Source: Calliopum simillimum
Lineage: Eukaryota; Arthropoda; Insecta; Diptera; Lauxaniidae
Assembly (NCBI GenBank): GCA_951812925.1
Contig: OX638368.1
Span: 20,461,187 to 20,525,186, forward strand
Reading direction: 5' to 3'
DNA: 64,000 nucleotides
Below the pieces are notes generated by a model. That model had not been told where the DNA came from and ran no database searches. It saw only the letters and a list, made by a program, of their open reading frames with translations. Position numbers and translations under genes: made by a program. Of this stretch, positions 1 to 12,150 are shown one piece after another. The number at the start of each line of letters is the position of its first letter. Position 1 is the first letter of the stretch.

Positions 1-90
1 TCGAACCTACGACCGTCCGTATGATAGATAGAAACATTTCATTTCTACTTTCAATTACAAACTCGTTAGACCGCTGCACTATCGCCCGAT
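1..90 (-). repeat. tRNA-like (SINE-head-like) remnant cut by the window edge
   Basis: Read on the minus strand, this stretch has an A-box-like block (AGTGCAGCGGTCTAACGAG) and, about 55 bases later, a B-box-like GGTCGTAGGTTCGA that runs off the window edge. The spacing is too long for an intronless tRNA and no cloverleaf is visible, so a tRNA-derived SINE head or a tRNA pseudogene is more likely than a functional tRNA. Confidence 0.25.
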
Positions 91-1980
91 ATGATGAAGA
101 GGTATAAAATTTGTATATTAAGCAAACGTTGTTCAAACAGAATTTGATATTAGAATTATATGTACAATTTTGGTATGAAATTTATAGAATTTAAACGTTT
201 TTGGTTTACTATAGAATAACTTAATAAAAAAAAAAATTTGATTGATTATATCGAAAAATTGCTAGGTCTGATGCAAAGTGTAAAAGCACTGCAGCACTGT
301 GTTATGTTTCCTATTGGGTACTTAAGATCAACTTAAGCCCCCTTGCTAACGGCTGTGCTGTGCTTTTAAAATATGATTAACTTAATTTCGGCTTAAATCT
401 TTTTTTTGTCGTTGAACTCAAAGCATCTCAACTGGGATTTATCTTTTCCACTGATTGCTGTTGCCCGCAATGCGGGTTCAAATTATCGACAACAACAATA
501 ATTACAACAACATCAGGCTACAACAAACTGTTAAATGTTCGGGAAAAAGTTTTTAGAGTCTTGAAAAAGAAAAAAAAAAAATTTAACTCTTTGACTCTTT
601 GAATTCGAATGCATTAAAAAAACCAGTAAAGAAATGAAAAAATCCGATACCAAAAAGCCTCCATTGTTTTAAAGCGCAGCAAAAGAATTCTGGCTGGTTG
701 TGTTGTCTTTCTGATAACTGGCCCCATGTTCGAGGAGTCAAAAGTCAAAAAGGATAAGTTGATTAATTTTTTGTTGTTGTTGTTTTTCGCTACGATTTTC
801 GAGTTGTTGTTTTCGTTTTTATTATCGCTAATCGCAAAAGTTTTCATCAGTTAAACGTGGCTGGCACAGAAAAGTAAATGTTTTGGTAGCGCATTTTGTA
901 ATATGGCAACAACAACAATATCGCAACATAAACATTTTTTTAAAATACAAGTTCCGTTATGTTGTTAAATATTAAATAAAAAAAAAAAAAAAATAAAAAC
1001 AAAAAACATTTCAACTTAAATATCATAATATTTTGTTGCTAATTGAATGTATTTTGTTTTTTTTTTTTTTGTTTCTTTCATTTTGTCGATCAATATGGGG
1101 GCTCAAAAGGTCGTGAAAGCTTTTGATCATAAATTGCAAGAGCAACAGATTTGGCTAAAAAGTTGATTCCTTTGAGCTCTTAACCACATTCACCATAACT
1201 AGCATGCACTACAACTACGCCAGGTGAATGTTAACAGATTCTCAACTCAGTCAGCCTGTCTGCAGCGGCGGCAATTTGTTGCCCTCTGCGCCAAAACGTA
1301 CTTGGCCTTTATTAAATTAAATCAATTGAAGATGAAGCAGGAGTGTTTCCTTCAGTAAAAGCAGTGGCAACTAATCATAATAATTAGACACGAACGTTGG
1401 CCGCATAAAAGTAAAGTGTTCGTGTTCCGGCTATTAGGTGCAAGTAGATAGCATTTATTTTTTCAAAAATTAATTTAATTGGTAAAAGTAACTCAAAGAT
1501 GATACATGAAGCTCTGATAAAGAATGGCGATATAATGCGCTAGAACAAACTACTTCTTGTGTTCTTTCTACGAGATGAAGCAAAAGTAATGTCATAATCT
1601 GAATGTAGCATAATTATGGCAAATTAGTATCGCCGGTGGCTAAATTTTGGCCAGTCACCTCGAGATAGATACACCAATTCTAAGCATTTTATGCCATGTA
1701 CACTTTTTTCGTAAGATGCCTCCGACTTGAGTAAAAACAGCGTTTTGCCTTCCACGGGGTTGCTGACCAGCCATGTTCTCACGTTTAACTGACTGACTGA
1801 CATAATTGTTATTTATATGCATTATACAATCTGTATTACAATTTTCAGCCTTTAGAAATTAATTTGATATCTATCGAAATCCTGACATGTTTGAGACCAT
1901 ATATCAGACGCCTGTTCTACAGTTTGCTTGACTGACCGACAGTTTATGTGAGTACACAACTACTATAACCAACTGTAACA
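91..1980. other. AT-rich non-coding stretch, no gene seen
   Basis: No open frame here looks like protein; the longest (614-847, minus) is low-complexity. The stretch has long A/T runs, a few CAA/TTG trinucleotide clusters (485-515, 770-790, 900-920) and a more GC-balanced block at about 1200-1430 without obvious repeats. That block could be regulatory, but no motif supports a specific call. Confidence 0.4.
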
Positions 1981-1982
1981 AA

Positions 1983-3590
1983 ACCAGCTTTAGAAACGCA
2001 AAGTCATTTTTAAGCGCTGGCTCTCCGGCAATTATGAGCGCCCAACTGAGCGCACTATTCGTAACACCATCACCAGATTTCGAAGCACTTTTACACTATT
2101 TGACATTAATCATTCAACCAGAGTGCATAGAGCCCGTAATTTAGAGAATATTGCTGCAGTAGCAGAGAGTGTTCGTGAAAACCGTGAACAATCCATTCGT
2201 CGATGATATCAGGCTTTGAGCATCTCTTATGGATCATTGTGGCGTATCTCGCGGCGTGATCTTGGTCTAAAGGCCTATAAAATACAGTTCATACAAGAAT
2301 TGAAGCCGGCTGATCTTGGTGTACGTTTTGATTTCGATTTATGGGCCTTACAACAACTTCAAATTGATCCATTATTTTATCGAAAAATTGTGTTTAGCGA
2401 CGAAGTTCATTTCTGGTTGAACGGCTACGTTAACAAGCAAAATTACCGTATTTGGGCCGATAAACAACCAGAAGCAATCCAAGAGCTTCCAATGTAACCC
2501 GATAAATGTACTGTTTGGTGTGGTTTTAGTGATGAGCAAAATTAGTCTTGGTCTTGCGTCTTGTTCTTGGTCTTGCTAATTTTGCGAGACCAAGACCAAG
2601 ACCAAGATGCTGATATTTTTGCAAGACCAAGACCAAGACTGCTATGGTCTTGGTCTTGGTCTTGCTCACGATAATTGTCAAGACCAAGACTGCTTTCCAG
2701 TCTTGCTTATTTATAGTTAAAAGTTGTTTCACGCCCGTTTTGAAGATAAAATCATCTCTCGATTTGAATTTTGGCATCTTTAAAACTCAACTGCTTTGAA
2801 AAAATATTGTTTTAAATACTCAATATCTCTGAAAATTTTTTCAAGACCAAGACCAAGACCGAGACCAAGACTTAATGAGCAAGATCAAGACCAAGACCAA
2901 GACTCAATATCAAAACCAAGACCAAGACCAAGACTCAATGTGCAAGAACAAGACCAAGACCAAGACTGCTAAGGTCTTGGTCTTGGTCTTGGTTTGCTCA
3001 TCACTATGTGGTTTATGAGCAGGAGGCATCATCGGACCGTATTTCTTCAAAAATGCGGATAGAGCCCGTGTTACGGTCAATGGTGCTCGCTACAGAGCAA
3101 TGATCAATGCATTTTTGTTGCCGACCTCTGGTTTCAACAGATTGGCGCAAAATGCCATACAGCTGGAGAAACAACCGCTTTATTGAGGGAAACGTTTGAT
3201 GAAAACATCATCTGAAGAAATGCCCCTGTTAATTGGCCACCAAGATCATGTGATTTGACGCTATTGGATTACTTTCTTTGGGGTTATGTCAAATCACTTG
3301 TTTATGTCGACAAACCCGAAATTAGTGACGCTTTGGAAGCCAACATAACTCGTGTTTTTCAAGGAATATCTGCCGATATGCTTGAAAGAGTTGTCGAAAG
3401 TTGAACCCACAGAATGAACCATTTAAGAGCTAGTCGTGAGCAATATTTAAATGAAATAATTTTTAAACATTGACTTGCACGAACCGAACTACTTATCATT
3501 CCAAATAAAGATTTGCGTCAACACATTGATTTTTATGTATTTTATTTAGAAAATAAAGTAGGAAGCTCTTATTAAATCACCCGTTAGTAA
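1983..3590 (+). pseudogene. Degenerate DD41D (rosa-like) mariner-family transposase, interrupted by a MITE
   Basis: This is a dead copy of a Tc1/mariner-type transposase. Translation in shifting frames gives an HTH-like N-terminal part, then FSDEVHFWLNGYVNKQN with the first catalytic Asp (about 2397-2450), VWCGF (2513-2526), GIIGPYFF after the insertion, and NWPPRSCDLTLLDYFLWGY near 3228-3290. Forty-one residues separate the second catalytic position from the final Asp, the spacing that defines the DD41D (rosa) group known from tephritid flies. The second catalytic position reads QQIGA instead of QQDGA, so that Asp is lost. There are in-frame stops (2203, 2495, near 3210) and frame changes. 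The 3' end near 3566-3588 keeps a terminal-repeat-like GGAAGCTC...ATCACCC; no matching left end is visible, so the copy is probably 5'-truncated. The 480-bp element at 2527-3006 splits the catalytic domain. Confidence 0.85.
2527..3006. mobile_element. hAT-like MITE filled with CAAGAC hexamer repeats (copy 1)
   Basis: The ends are a perfect 14-bp inverted repeat, TAGTGATGAGCAAA and TTTGCTCATCACTA. They are flanked by a perfect 8-bp target duplication, TGTGGTTT, at 2519-2526 and 3007-3014. An 8-bp duplication and TAGTG-type ends fit the hAT superfamily. The 480-bp interior is mostly short arrays of CAAGAC on one strand and GTCTTG on the other, so it can fold on itself. It has no coding capacity and lies inside the dead DD41D transposase, so it inserted later. 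A second copy is at 8952-9332. Confidence 0.85.
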
Positions 3591-3689
3591 GACAATGTAA
3601 AATCCTCAAAAATTTTAAATTAAGGAAATTCCTGATAGAACAATAAAAATAACTATTATTTTCTATCGAATAAAATAGAAATCAAAAAC

Positions 3690-4895
3690 TGGTAAGGGTG
3701 TTACTTTTGGCCTGGCCAAACATTAAATACCCTATACAGCAGTATTTTGAAAATTTTGCTTATATGGGAGGTGCCACACCCTCTTGTCCGAATTCACCCA
3801 GTTTTTTCTCAGAGTTTGAATTTTTAGTTCTTAGTATTTGAGTGAAATTTGGTTGGATTATCTCAAAAACTGTTTTCAGTATAGCGCTTTAAACCTTTTG
3901 CTTATATGGGAGGAGCCACGCCCTCTTGTCCGATTTTATCCAGTTTTTGCTTAAAGCTTGCATTTATAATTTTCAGTGTCTGAGTAAAATTTAATTTGAT
4001 AATCTCAAAAAACGCTTTCAGTATAACATTTTGAAGCTTTTGCTTATATGAGAGGTGCCACGCCCTCTTGTCCGAATTCGCCCTGTTTTTGCTCAGAGCT
4101 TGCGCTTACAATTCGTAGTATTTATGTGTATTTTGGGTGCATTATCGTGAAAAATAATCCAAAAGTAGCATTTTGAATATATTTTTTGTATGGGCGGTAG
4201 GCGTGTCCGTTGACCGATTTCGGCCATTTTCAAAAGTAAAAGTTATTTGCAGTTCTTGATTATATAGAATTCGAGCTAGTAGATTAAGAAAAAAAACGGC
4301 ACTTATTTTTATAAGATTTGTTTTTTCTTTTCATCGAAATTTGTTAATTTCTGAAGTTTTTCATTTGATAATATCGTGTATTAAAATCACTACAATATAC
4401 ATCAAATAATATATTTTCCAAAATTTTTTAGTTTTATTTATTTACTCAAATATTATTTATAATAAAAAACTTTACTTTGCTTAGTTTAATCAAAAGACAA
4501 ATTTTTGATAATTATTTGTTTAAGAGAACCCAAAACGAAATGAATATAACATGCCTTTTTTGAAAAATATTTCAACTTTGAAGTGTCACAGCGTAGCCAA
4601 AACTAAGTTTTTCCCCACAAAAAATTTGTTTTTATTTTATTGATACAATTACCTGTCGATTGATACCAATATTATTAGGTTTCGAGTCACAAAAAATTTT
4701 GATTTTTGCCAACTAGCCGACGCAGTGTGAGCCTGGCAGTCAGCCACCCAGGCAGCCTGCCAGAAAGACGGACATGGCTATATTGACACAGGGGGTGACG
4801 CTGATCAAGAATATATATACTCTTCTATATTTGGCACGCCTCCTTCTCTGCGTTACAAACGGAAGGACAAAGTCAATATTTTACTATAAAATGTA
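3690..4895 (+). mobile_element. DINE/INE-1-like (Helentron-like) non-autonomous repeat, copy 1
   Basis: The copy has three to four tandem modules of about 120 bp, each starting near CTTATATGGGAGGTGCCACG and carrying CCCTCTTGTCCGA. A 3' block follows with GTGTCCGTTGACCGATTTCG, GACGGACATGGCTATAT and CTGATCAAGAATATATATAC. As I recall the family, the last two blocks also mark Drosophila INE-1 (DINE-1, DNAREP1), a Helentron-derived repeat. Other copies are at 16786-17600 (plus) and 22163-22625 (minus). It has no coding capacity. Confidence 0.7.
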
Positions 4896-4907
4896 ATGTC
4901 ATAATAG

Positions 4908-5253
4908 GGGTTTTCACACGCAACGTTGTTATTTAGGAAAATACCGGCTTAACGAATAAAATTTTACCGTAACGGCAACCCAGACAAATTATCGTTACTT
5001 GGTGGAACTGTAATAAGTATTTCGTTGAATCGTATTTTCAATCAAATGTTTAATTATTTTAGATTTCGCACTATTTTAAGCATTTTATCCTTTTTGCGTA
5101 TAACTTTTATAGTCTTACTTGCAATATCAGCTGTGTTGAAAATATTTTAACGACTGATATACCAAAAAGTGTCTTCACAGTTGACAAGCTGTAACAAATT
5201 TAACGAACTACGAATAACAAATAACAACGTTGCAGGTGAAGACCCCTAATGTG
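4908..5253. mobile_element. Short TIR element (MITE)
   Basis: Imperfect inverted ends of about 30 bp bound this 0.35-kb unit: left TAGGGGTTTTCACACGCAAC followed by GTTGTTATTT, and right AAATAACAACGTTGCAGGTG followed by AAGACCCCTA. The interior is AT-rich with no ORF. No clean target duplication is visible, so the superfamily is not assigned. It lies directly after the DINE-like copy. Confidence 0.6.
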
Positions 5254-6499
5254 AATGTGCCATAATTTTACAAATTTAGCAAACAACAATTCAAACCGAT
5301 TAGCGAGCCAGCTCAGGAAGTAGTCATTTGAACGGTATTATTTTTTAAACCTAACACTATCAATTTTACACCTTCAAAGGAATGGTGGCCAATTTGCATG
5401 ACTTTTGCCACACCTAGTGCAATATGTTATGATATTTTTCACTGATATGAAAAACTTTACTTAGTTCTTTTACATCATAGACAGTAATTATTTTGTATAA
5501 AAAAGAACATTGAAAGAAAACAAAATCCTTTTGATTAAATAATAAAAAGAAAACAATAATTTTCTTTTTCACCATCTTTAAGGAAATAGAAAAAACCTCA
5601 AAACACGCATGTCGTAATAAAAATAAAACACGTTTCTTCGGCATTTCTTTGCAATGCCTTCCTTCCTTGATTTTTTGGTTTTGTTTACATTTTTTGTATA
5701 AAAAAAAAGAAAACAAAATTCCTCTATTTTTATCCACTGTATAGAAGAAAAAAGCCGGTTCCCGGCAAAATTTCCCTCTCAATTCTTAGTATTTTTCTAT
5801 TTTGTTCAATAACTTTGCTTCTATTTTGAATTGAATTTTCAATTGCTACGTTGATGTTGTTGTTGTTGCTGTTGATGTTTTGTCTTCCCAACTAACAAGT
5901 GCTCTGTATTGTTGCATTAAATAAATTATGGGTAGTTTTTCCCATTTTCCCATTTTCACGCTTTTAACAAATTTAAAATTAAGATCTTTTTTATTAAATT
6001 AACAACTCGTTTACACGAAAACACGACGAGCAGCAAGTGAAATGAATGGAATTGGAAATGTTGAGAAAAGTATCGATACATTAATGTTTCAATTCTTGAA
6101 TTTTCTATCGCTTAAGCTTTGTGAAATTTCACACACAAACTGTGTTAAAAGGAAGCTACACAAAACTGTGTAAAAAACTTCACTCAGTAATGAGTTGTAA
6201 AATTTCCGCACCAATGTGTAAACTTTCTCAGAAATAGTTAAATTTCACTCTCACACATAGACGACTCTCTTATTTCAAGGTAACGTATACTTCAGTGTTG
6301 CCAATTTTTAAATTTAAAAACGCACCAAATTCGGCAAAAAACGCGTTTTATCCCAAAAAAGTACTAAATTCTATTTTACTAAAAATATTAAAAAAAAAAA
6401 ACAAAAAGTTTTGTACGTGTACATACTAAGAAACAGGTTTAGTTATTTTTAATAAAAACATTTTAATTCTTTTATAAAGACTTTTTAATAAACAACATA
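5254..6499. other. AT-rich non-coding stretch
   Basis: No gene is seen. The minus-strand open frame at 5414-5782 is Lys/Phe-rich because of A/T runs and has no recognisable domain. A CAA/TTG cluster lies near 5856, and several CTGTGT or CACACA motifs at 6125-6235 resemble the small hairpin at 24976-25080. Confidence 0.4.
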
Positions 6500-7050
6500 G
6501 TCCTGCGTTTTTGAAAAAATTAAAAAAGTATGAAATGAGAGTAAGTGATTTTTATAGATTTTTGAACGCTGAATCCGAATATAATCTCCGATTTGCTCCA
6601 TCACGTCTGAGATCCGAGTTATTGTTGATTTAAAGTGCAATAAACGCTTTTTTCAGACATATGGCGTACATTCTGAAAGTAGTCTAATTCACTAATTGAC
6701 TGCGGCATTAAATAGCCCTAAGCGTTCTTTTAACTTTTTTAATTAACTCATTAGTTTTCGAGACATCATCCAATGAAGTAAAGTTATCGCTAATTCCTGT
6801 AAACAACTATATTCAATTTGTATACCTTTACTTCAATGGATGATATCTCGGAAACTAATGATCCAATTAGAATTAGACTACTTTCAGGATGTACGCCATA
6901 TGTGTGAAAATAGCGTTTTTTGCACTTTAAATCAACAATAACTCGGATCTCAGACGTGATGGAACAAATCGGAGGTCATATTCTGATTCAGCGAGCAAAA
7001 ATCTATAAAAATCACCTACTCTGATCTCATACTTTTATTCATCGCAGGAC
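6500..7050. mobile_element. Hairpin (palindromic) element of 0.55 kb
   Basis: The two halves are inverted copies of one another. The ends are GTCCTGCG and CGCAGGAC; inner matches include AACTCGGATCTCAGACGTGA against TCACGTCTGAGATCCGAGTT, and ATGGCGTACATTCTGAAAGT against its near complement at about 6880. Arms are about 270 bp and the centre is near 6775. There is no ORF and no clear target duplication. It is probably a non-autonomous foldback-type DNA element. Confidence 0.75.
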
Positions 7051-8951
7051 GGTGTATTATTATATACGAGTATATAATATATACATAAGATTAAAATCAA
7101 CATTACTTTAGCTTTAGATGAATGGATCTTGTAGCTTATAAGTTTAAAACAAATCTATTAAATTATTTTCACTACTTTCGGGTTGCTCCGGCCTTAAAAT
7201 GGTTTTCTATATAATATTCTGATTTCTGGTATGCTTGCAGACTATTTATTTTCAACAGTGTGGCGAACGCAACTTATTAAGACTTAGACTGCAAGTTGAA
7301 TTTGGTTTTCAATTTGCCGTATACTCCATTGTTCGTTCTAGTCATTAAAATTGCATTATTTGTCCCGATACCAATTACCTTCTGCCTTCGATAATCCCAT
7401 CTACTGTTCCCGGCTGCAAATCGACTAAAGCCAAGAATGTTTTAATTGTACAGTGCTTTTTGCTATAATACCTTATAACTATCCCTAATAATAATCTGTA
7501 CTTTCGTCTATAATGAACTTTATTCAACGAGTAAAACATAGTGTTCAAGGAGCAGAAAAAGCACAAAAAATGAAAAATTACTAGGCCAAAATATTACGGG
7601 TAATAATTCTAAAAAAGCACTAGATCTAGTGCGAAAAGCACTAAGTTGGCATCGCTGGTTTACTTAAACTATGTGTGCCTTTTTACGCTGTTTGAGTCAA
7701 ATAACAAACAATTTCATCTAGTGTGTATGAAGTTCATACTATGAACTATCAAATTAATAATTTCAAAAATATTATACAGCCATTCCATGTCTATCGTGAC
7801 AAGATTTGTTGAGAATTATTTTAAAGGATCTAAAAATCAGGCTGAGCAGCGTTTTAGCAAACTACTCCATGGGAGAAACCGAATAGTTCAAATTCTAGTC
7901 CCATCACATATAAAGTTCTATTTACATTTGACAATGTTTGTCAATGGTCGTAACCAATTGTCTCCTTACGCATTACATTCGGAACAGAAAAAAATCAATT
8001 GTCTCCTTATGCATTACATTTTATTTTATTATTTATAAATTTCAAAGAATTTAATTTAATATACAAATTTTACGCAAAAACGTCAAAAGGTTTCATAGAC
8101 GAATGCGCTAAAGAGTTTGTTATATATTTCGGAGCATTTTGTTCCGGGTTCGAATCTCGGTATGGATGAATTTTTTTTTATTAATTTTTTTATTATTTTA
8201 TACGTCGGCTATGTTGCACATATTTTGCATTTTCCGCTCCGAAGATACTTCAGACAAATTGTGTACAAATTACAATAATAGAAATTTAAAAATTGGAATT
8301 GAAAATCATCGAGCGGAGGATTTGAACCTGAGCCTCTCCATGTAGCGCAAGTCATACACTATCGTTTGCTCTTCTTCACAATCGGCACACTGCCAATCAG
8401 TACGTAGTCAGTAACGTTATAATTTCACTGACACAATCGGACCACTTTTCGTACTAATGACGGATTATGCGTTACATTTGGACCATTTTTGATACAAATG
8501 AGCGACTTTGCATTACATAATTGATAATTAAAGTGAATTTATTCTAGTTTTAGGTGTAGTTCGTTTTGGTTTACTTACAAAATAACTAGACCAAAAATGG
8601 GACTATTGAGACAAATGTCTCCACCGTTCCAACAGGGTTTGTGCTTATAGCTCGATGCGCTATCTTTCCGAAATGGGTCAGTTACAGACATTTTCTGAAG
8701 AAGTATCACTCGATTGTATATTAGCGTAGAAGAAAAGTGAGATAATTTGGGCTCGCCTATAACAACCAAAATATTTCAATACTTAATATACTAATATTTC
8801 AATACGGAACTACAACAATCACAAAAAATATTTTTCTCAATTTTTTGAGCTCGTCAAAATTCCTCGGAATTAAAACACTAACGAAAAACATTATTTTTGT
8901 TGTTTCGCATCAAAAAAAAGAAGATGAAAAAAAAGTAGTTTATGGATAAAG
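7051..8951. other. Non-coding stretch; tRNA-like pair inside
   Basis: No host gene is supported. Open frames at 7375-7566, 7787-8038 and 8139-8345 are short and unconvincing. The direct near-repeat TTACGCATTACATTCGGAAC (7968) and its variant near 8466 suggest an old repeat around the tRNA-like pair described separately. Confidence 0.35.
8098..8392. repeat. Convergent pair of tRNA-like (B-box) segments
   Basis: A plus-strand GGGTTCGAATCTCGG at about 8147 and a minus-strand GGCTCAGGTTCAAATCCTCC (plus-strand 8310-8330) both fit the pol III B-box/T-arm consensus and face each other about 170 bases apart. Neither has a complete cloverleaf. They could be heads of two SINE copies or ends of one tRNA-derived element. 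The call rests on the B-box match only. Confidence 0.3.
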
Positions 8952-9332
8952 TAGTGATAAGCAAAATTATTATTATTGAACTTGCTCTTGGTAATTTTTG
9001 TCCAACAAGACCAAGATCAAGACTGCTATGGTCTTGGCCTTTGTCACTATGATCATCAAGACCAATACTGCTTTTCTAGTCTTGGTAACTTCTAGATAAT
9101 AAGTGTGTCACGCCCCTTTCAAGCATAAAATCATCTCTCAAATCGAAATTTGGAATCTTAAAATCCCAACTGCTTTGTAAAAAATATGGTTTGAAATTTT
9201 GAAAACTCTTCAATCTTTTGAAATTTTTTCAAGATCAAAACGAAGATCAAGACTAAGACTTAAAGCCCAAGATCAAGACGAAGACTGAAGATCAAGACTG
9301 CTATGGTCTTGGACTTGGTTTGTTCATCACTA
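8952..9332. mobile_element. hAT-like CAAGAC MITE (copy 2)
   Basis: A diverged relative of the element at 2527-3006. The ends are TAGTGATAAGCAAA and TTTGTTCATCACTA. The flanks GGATAAAG (8944-8951) and AAATAAAG (9333-9340) match at six of eight positions, as expected of an aged 8-bp target duplication. The interior keeps degraded AAGACC/GGTCTT blocks plus a non-repetitive core (around CACGCCCCTTTCAAGCATAA) that also occurs in copy 1 (CACGCCCGTTTTGAAGATAA). The shared core shows a real family rather than two chance satellites. Confidence 0.75.
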
Positions 9333-10833
9333 AAATAAAGCAGCAAGACTGGTGAATTTTAATGTGGTATCCTGATTGATCCTACTGAGTTATCTCCTGA
9401 ATTCCGGTCGAAGACCAAATTCCAGGAAAAATACGCCTGTAAAGGATCAAGTTGATCTGAAAAAGTTCTGGAGCAATGTCGATTGAGAACGATTAATTAA
9501 GTTATTTATTTCTTTACATCGTGTGTTCAGATACTTATATAATTAAAAATTTTTTTGATCAAAAACGGAAAATTTTGGTGTATTTTCACTCAAAATAAGT
9601 TGGCTGCTTTAGCCATGTAACTTTGTTATGTAATTTTAGTATTAAAAAAGTTCTAAAAATATATTGCCAAATTCAATACCTTTCCAAAATCGGTCTAATC
9701 CTTAAAATCGGTTAACAAATGTCCATGTTTTGGAAAACGTTGTCGAGCAGTATTTGTCACTATAGTATTTGCCGATTAAAAGTATACAAAGTATTTGTAA
9801 GAATTATCTAAATTTTAAGGCAATATCTGTGACAGAAATACTATTAAATTAATAGTTTCATATTACTATTTTCCGAGTGTGACAATCTCTATTGGTTCCA
9901 CTAATAAAGCATCAACGCTAATTCCTTTCACTGTTCCTATAATCATGAACGCCATTTAAAGTAAGTATGCAGTTTCAAAATCTATGAAACTGTAATTAAT
10001 GTATCATTTCGTCATTAATTTTGGAAAAACAAGACATCACTAAATTGCTGAACTGCGCGATTAGTGTTGCCATTGCACTACATTTTCTATATTGTGTGTA
10101 TTATGATACTGTGTTGGCATTGTTCAATGTAAATAAATCCATTATGAATTGCCAATGTTGACAGCTACTGTATAAAAAATAAAACAGATGTAAATAATCG
10201 TTTTGGATATCGAGCAAGAAATTCCAAAATTTTTAGGTAGAAGGTGAAAAGCAAAACAGATTTTTTTTTTATGCTTAGGGGCACAAGAAATTAACCTTCA
10301 GTGGAATGAAAGAATGAATGTATTTTTGTTTTTATGTTTCAATTTTGCTATAGAAAGCTTCAGATTAACTGAAACTAATTAGTGTCATTAGTTTTTGGTG
10401 GTCTTTCTCGTTAGTTTTTGTTTGAAAGTTCGTGAACCTGAAAGCGACTTAAGTTAGAACAATGAAAGATCTTATATTAATGGAAAATTCAATTGAGAGT
10501 ACGGTACGGATCGTTTGAACTTGGATTTACCTCGATGTCGGCAGACTCCAGATTTTTTGATGCAATAAATTGTAAATAAATAAAGTTATTCACTGGAATC
10601 CAAATATACAGAAAGTTTTTTTTTTGTTTTTGAATTGGTCATCGAGCTAAGTGGTTTCACTTTGATTCTGTATCAAAAAAAAAAAAAAAAAAAAATTGAA
10701 GCAAATTAAATGAAAACCTGAGAATGTAGTTAGTTTTCTGTTTATTTGTAGATTTAAAAACGGTATTTTTGAAATTCTACCTGTTCACGTAAGCGAGATA
10801 ATGTATTTTTAACAATTTTTTTCAACTTTTTAT
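9333..10833. other. AT-rich non-coding stretch
   Basis: No gene or repeat end is recognised. It contains homopolymer A and T runs near 10260, 10615 and 10676. The block at 9340-9490 is slightly more GC-rich and could be an eroded transposon fragment, but no protein match is evident. Confidence 0.35.
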
Positions 10834-10889
10834 TATTGGGTCTATAATTTAATTCGTGCGGTTTGCTTAGAGATGGCGTTACTTGATTA

Positions 10890-12150
10890 CACTGTTCGAC
10901 ACAAAAAAAAAAAACACATGAGAAAATCCAAAAAATTCTTAAAGTATACGTTAAAAAAAATACCCGTGCCTAGCGGTTTTTCTCCAGCACGTCACATTTT
11001 TTTTAATCGATTTTTGAAGTTTTTTTATCCACTGTACATGAAAAAAACAAAAATACCGCATTCTTGTGTTAAATCGATGAATTTAACTATATGATCCTTT
11101 CATTTGTTCAGCAAACTTATGCAGGATATTGCGGGGAATATTTTTGCAGAAAATTTTAACCCTGTTCAACCCCCATGGGTCAATTTTGCCCTTTTCTTAA
11201 AAAGATACAAAAATGACACCTAAAATAGGGGAATATTGAGTCAGTATGTACCAGAGAAATATTTGCTATTCAATTTCACTACTAGTTGCTGAACACTAAA
11301 AAAGCAAAATTTTATCCAGAAAGCAAAAACATCGTTGAAATCAGTAAGTAGTTCTAACAATAAATATTTTCCAAATTTCACCCCACTGTAAAACTCTAAA
11401 ACAACATTTTGAACAAAACTCGTTCTCACAAGATCATAACGAAATCACACAAGGATCATTTTCCCACAATACATTAACCCATTTTATCCTGTTTTTATGG
11501 ATCTTTGTGACCCGTTTTCCTAAAACTGAGCCACAATGGGTTAAAAATTTTTGCAAAAATATCCTGCAAAAAATTTCACTAAGAGTTACCAAAGACGAAA
11601 AGTTCTTAAAACTTAAGATAAGCGCGTCTGGGATGTAATTAATATGCAATGTGAAAAGTCCTTATTGATTTTAACGATTTTTTTGGTTTCGGGCTCAAAT
11701 TTCGACCTTCACGTTTTTAGAAACTAGTTGTGAAATTTTATAGCGAATATTTCTGTAGTGCATACTGATTCAATATAACCCTGTTTTGGGTGTCATTTTT
11801 GTACCTTTTTAAGTAAAGGGCAAAAATGACACACATGTGGGGGTTAAACAGGGTTAAAATTTTATACAAAAATATTCCCCGTAATATCCTGCATAAGTTT
11901 GCTGAACACGTGATACACCTCAGATGTAAGGATCATATAGTTAAATTCATCGATTTAACACAAGAATGCGGTATTTTTGGTTTTTTCATGTACAGTAGAT
12001 AAAAAAACTACAAAAATCGATTAAAAAAAAAATGTGACGTGCTGGAGAAAAACCACGAGAAAAGGGTATTTTTTTAACGTCTTCATTAAGAATGTTTTGG
12101 ATTTTCTAATGCGTTTTAAAAAAAGTTCGAAATTGTCGAACAGTGTTATT
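10890..12150. mobile_element. Hairpin element with about 400-bp arms
   Basis: The arms at about 10890-11295 and 11712-12150 are inverted copies. Examples are ACACTGTTCGAC against GTCGAACAGTGT at the outer ends, and AACACAAGAATGCGGTATTT against its complement near 11053. Inner matches include CAGCAAACTTATGCAGGATA and its complement near 11900. The roughly 400-bp spacer holds AACCCATT...AATGGGTT modules that recur near 18890, 46480 and 59370. There is no ORF. It lies in the 5' part of the mariner relic. Confidence 0.7.

Noticed and set aside
5414..5782. A 122-codon minus-strand open frame
   Set aside because: Lys/Phe-rich translation of A/T runs with no domain or splice context.
8098..8392. 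Functional tRNA genes
   Set aside because: Only B-box/T-arm-like segments are present; acceptor and anticodon stems cannot be formed.
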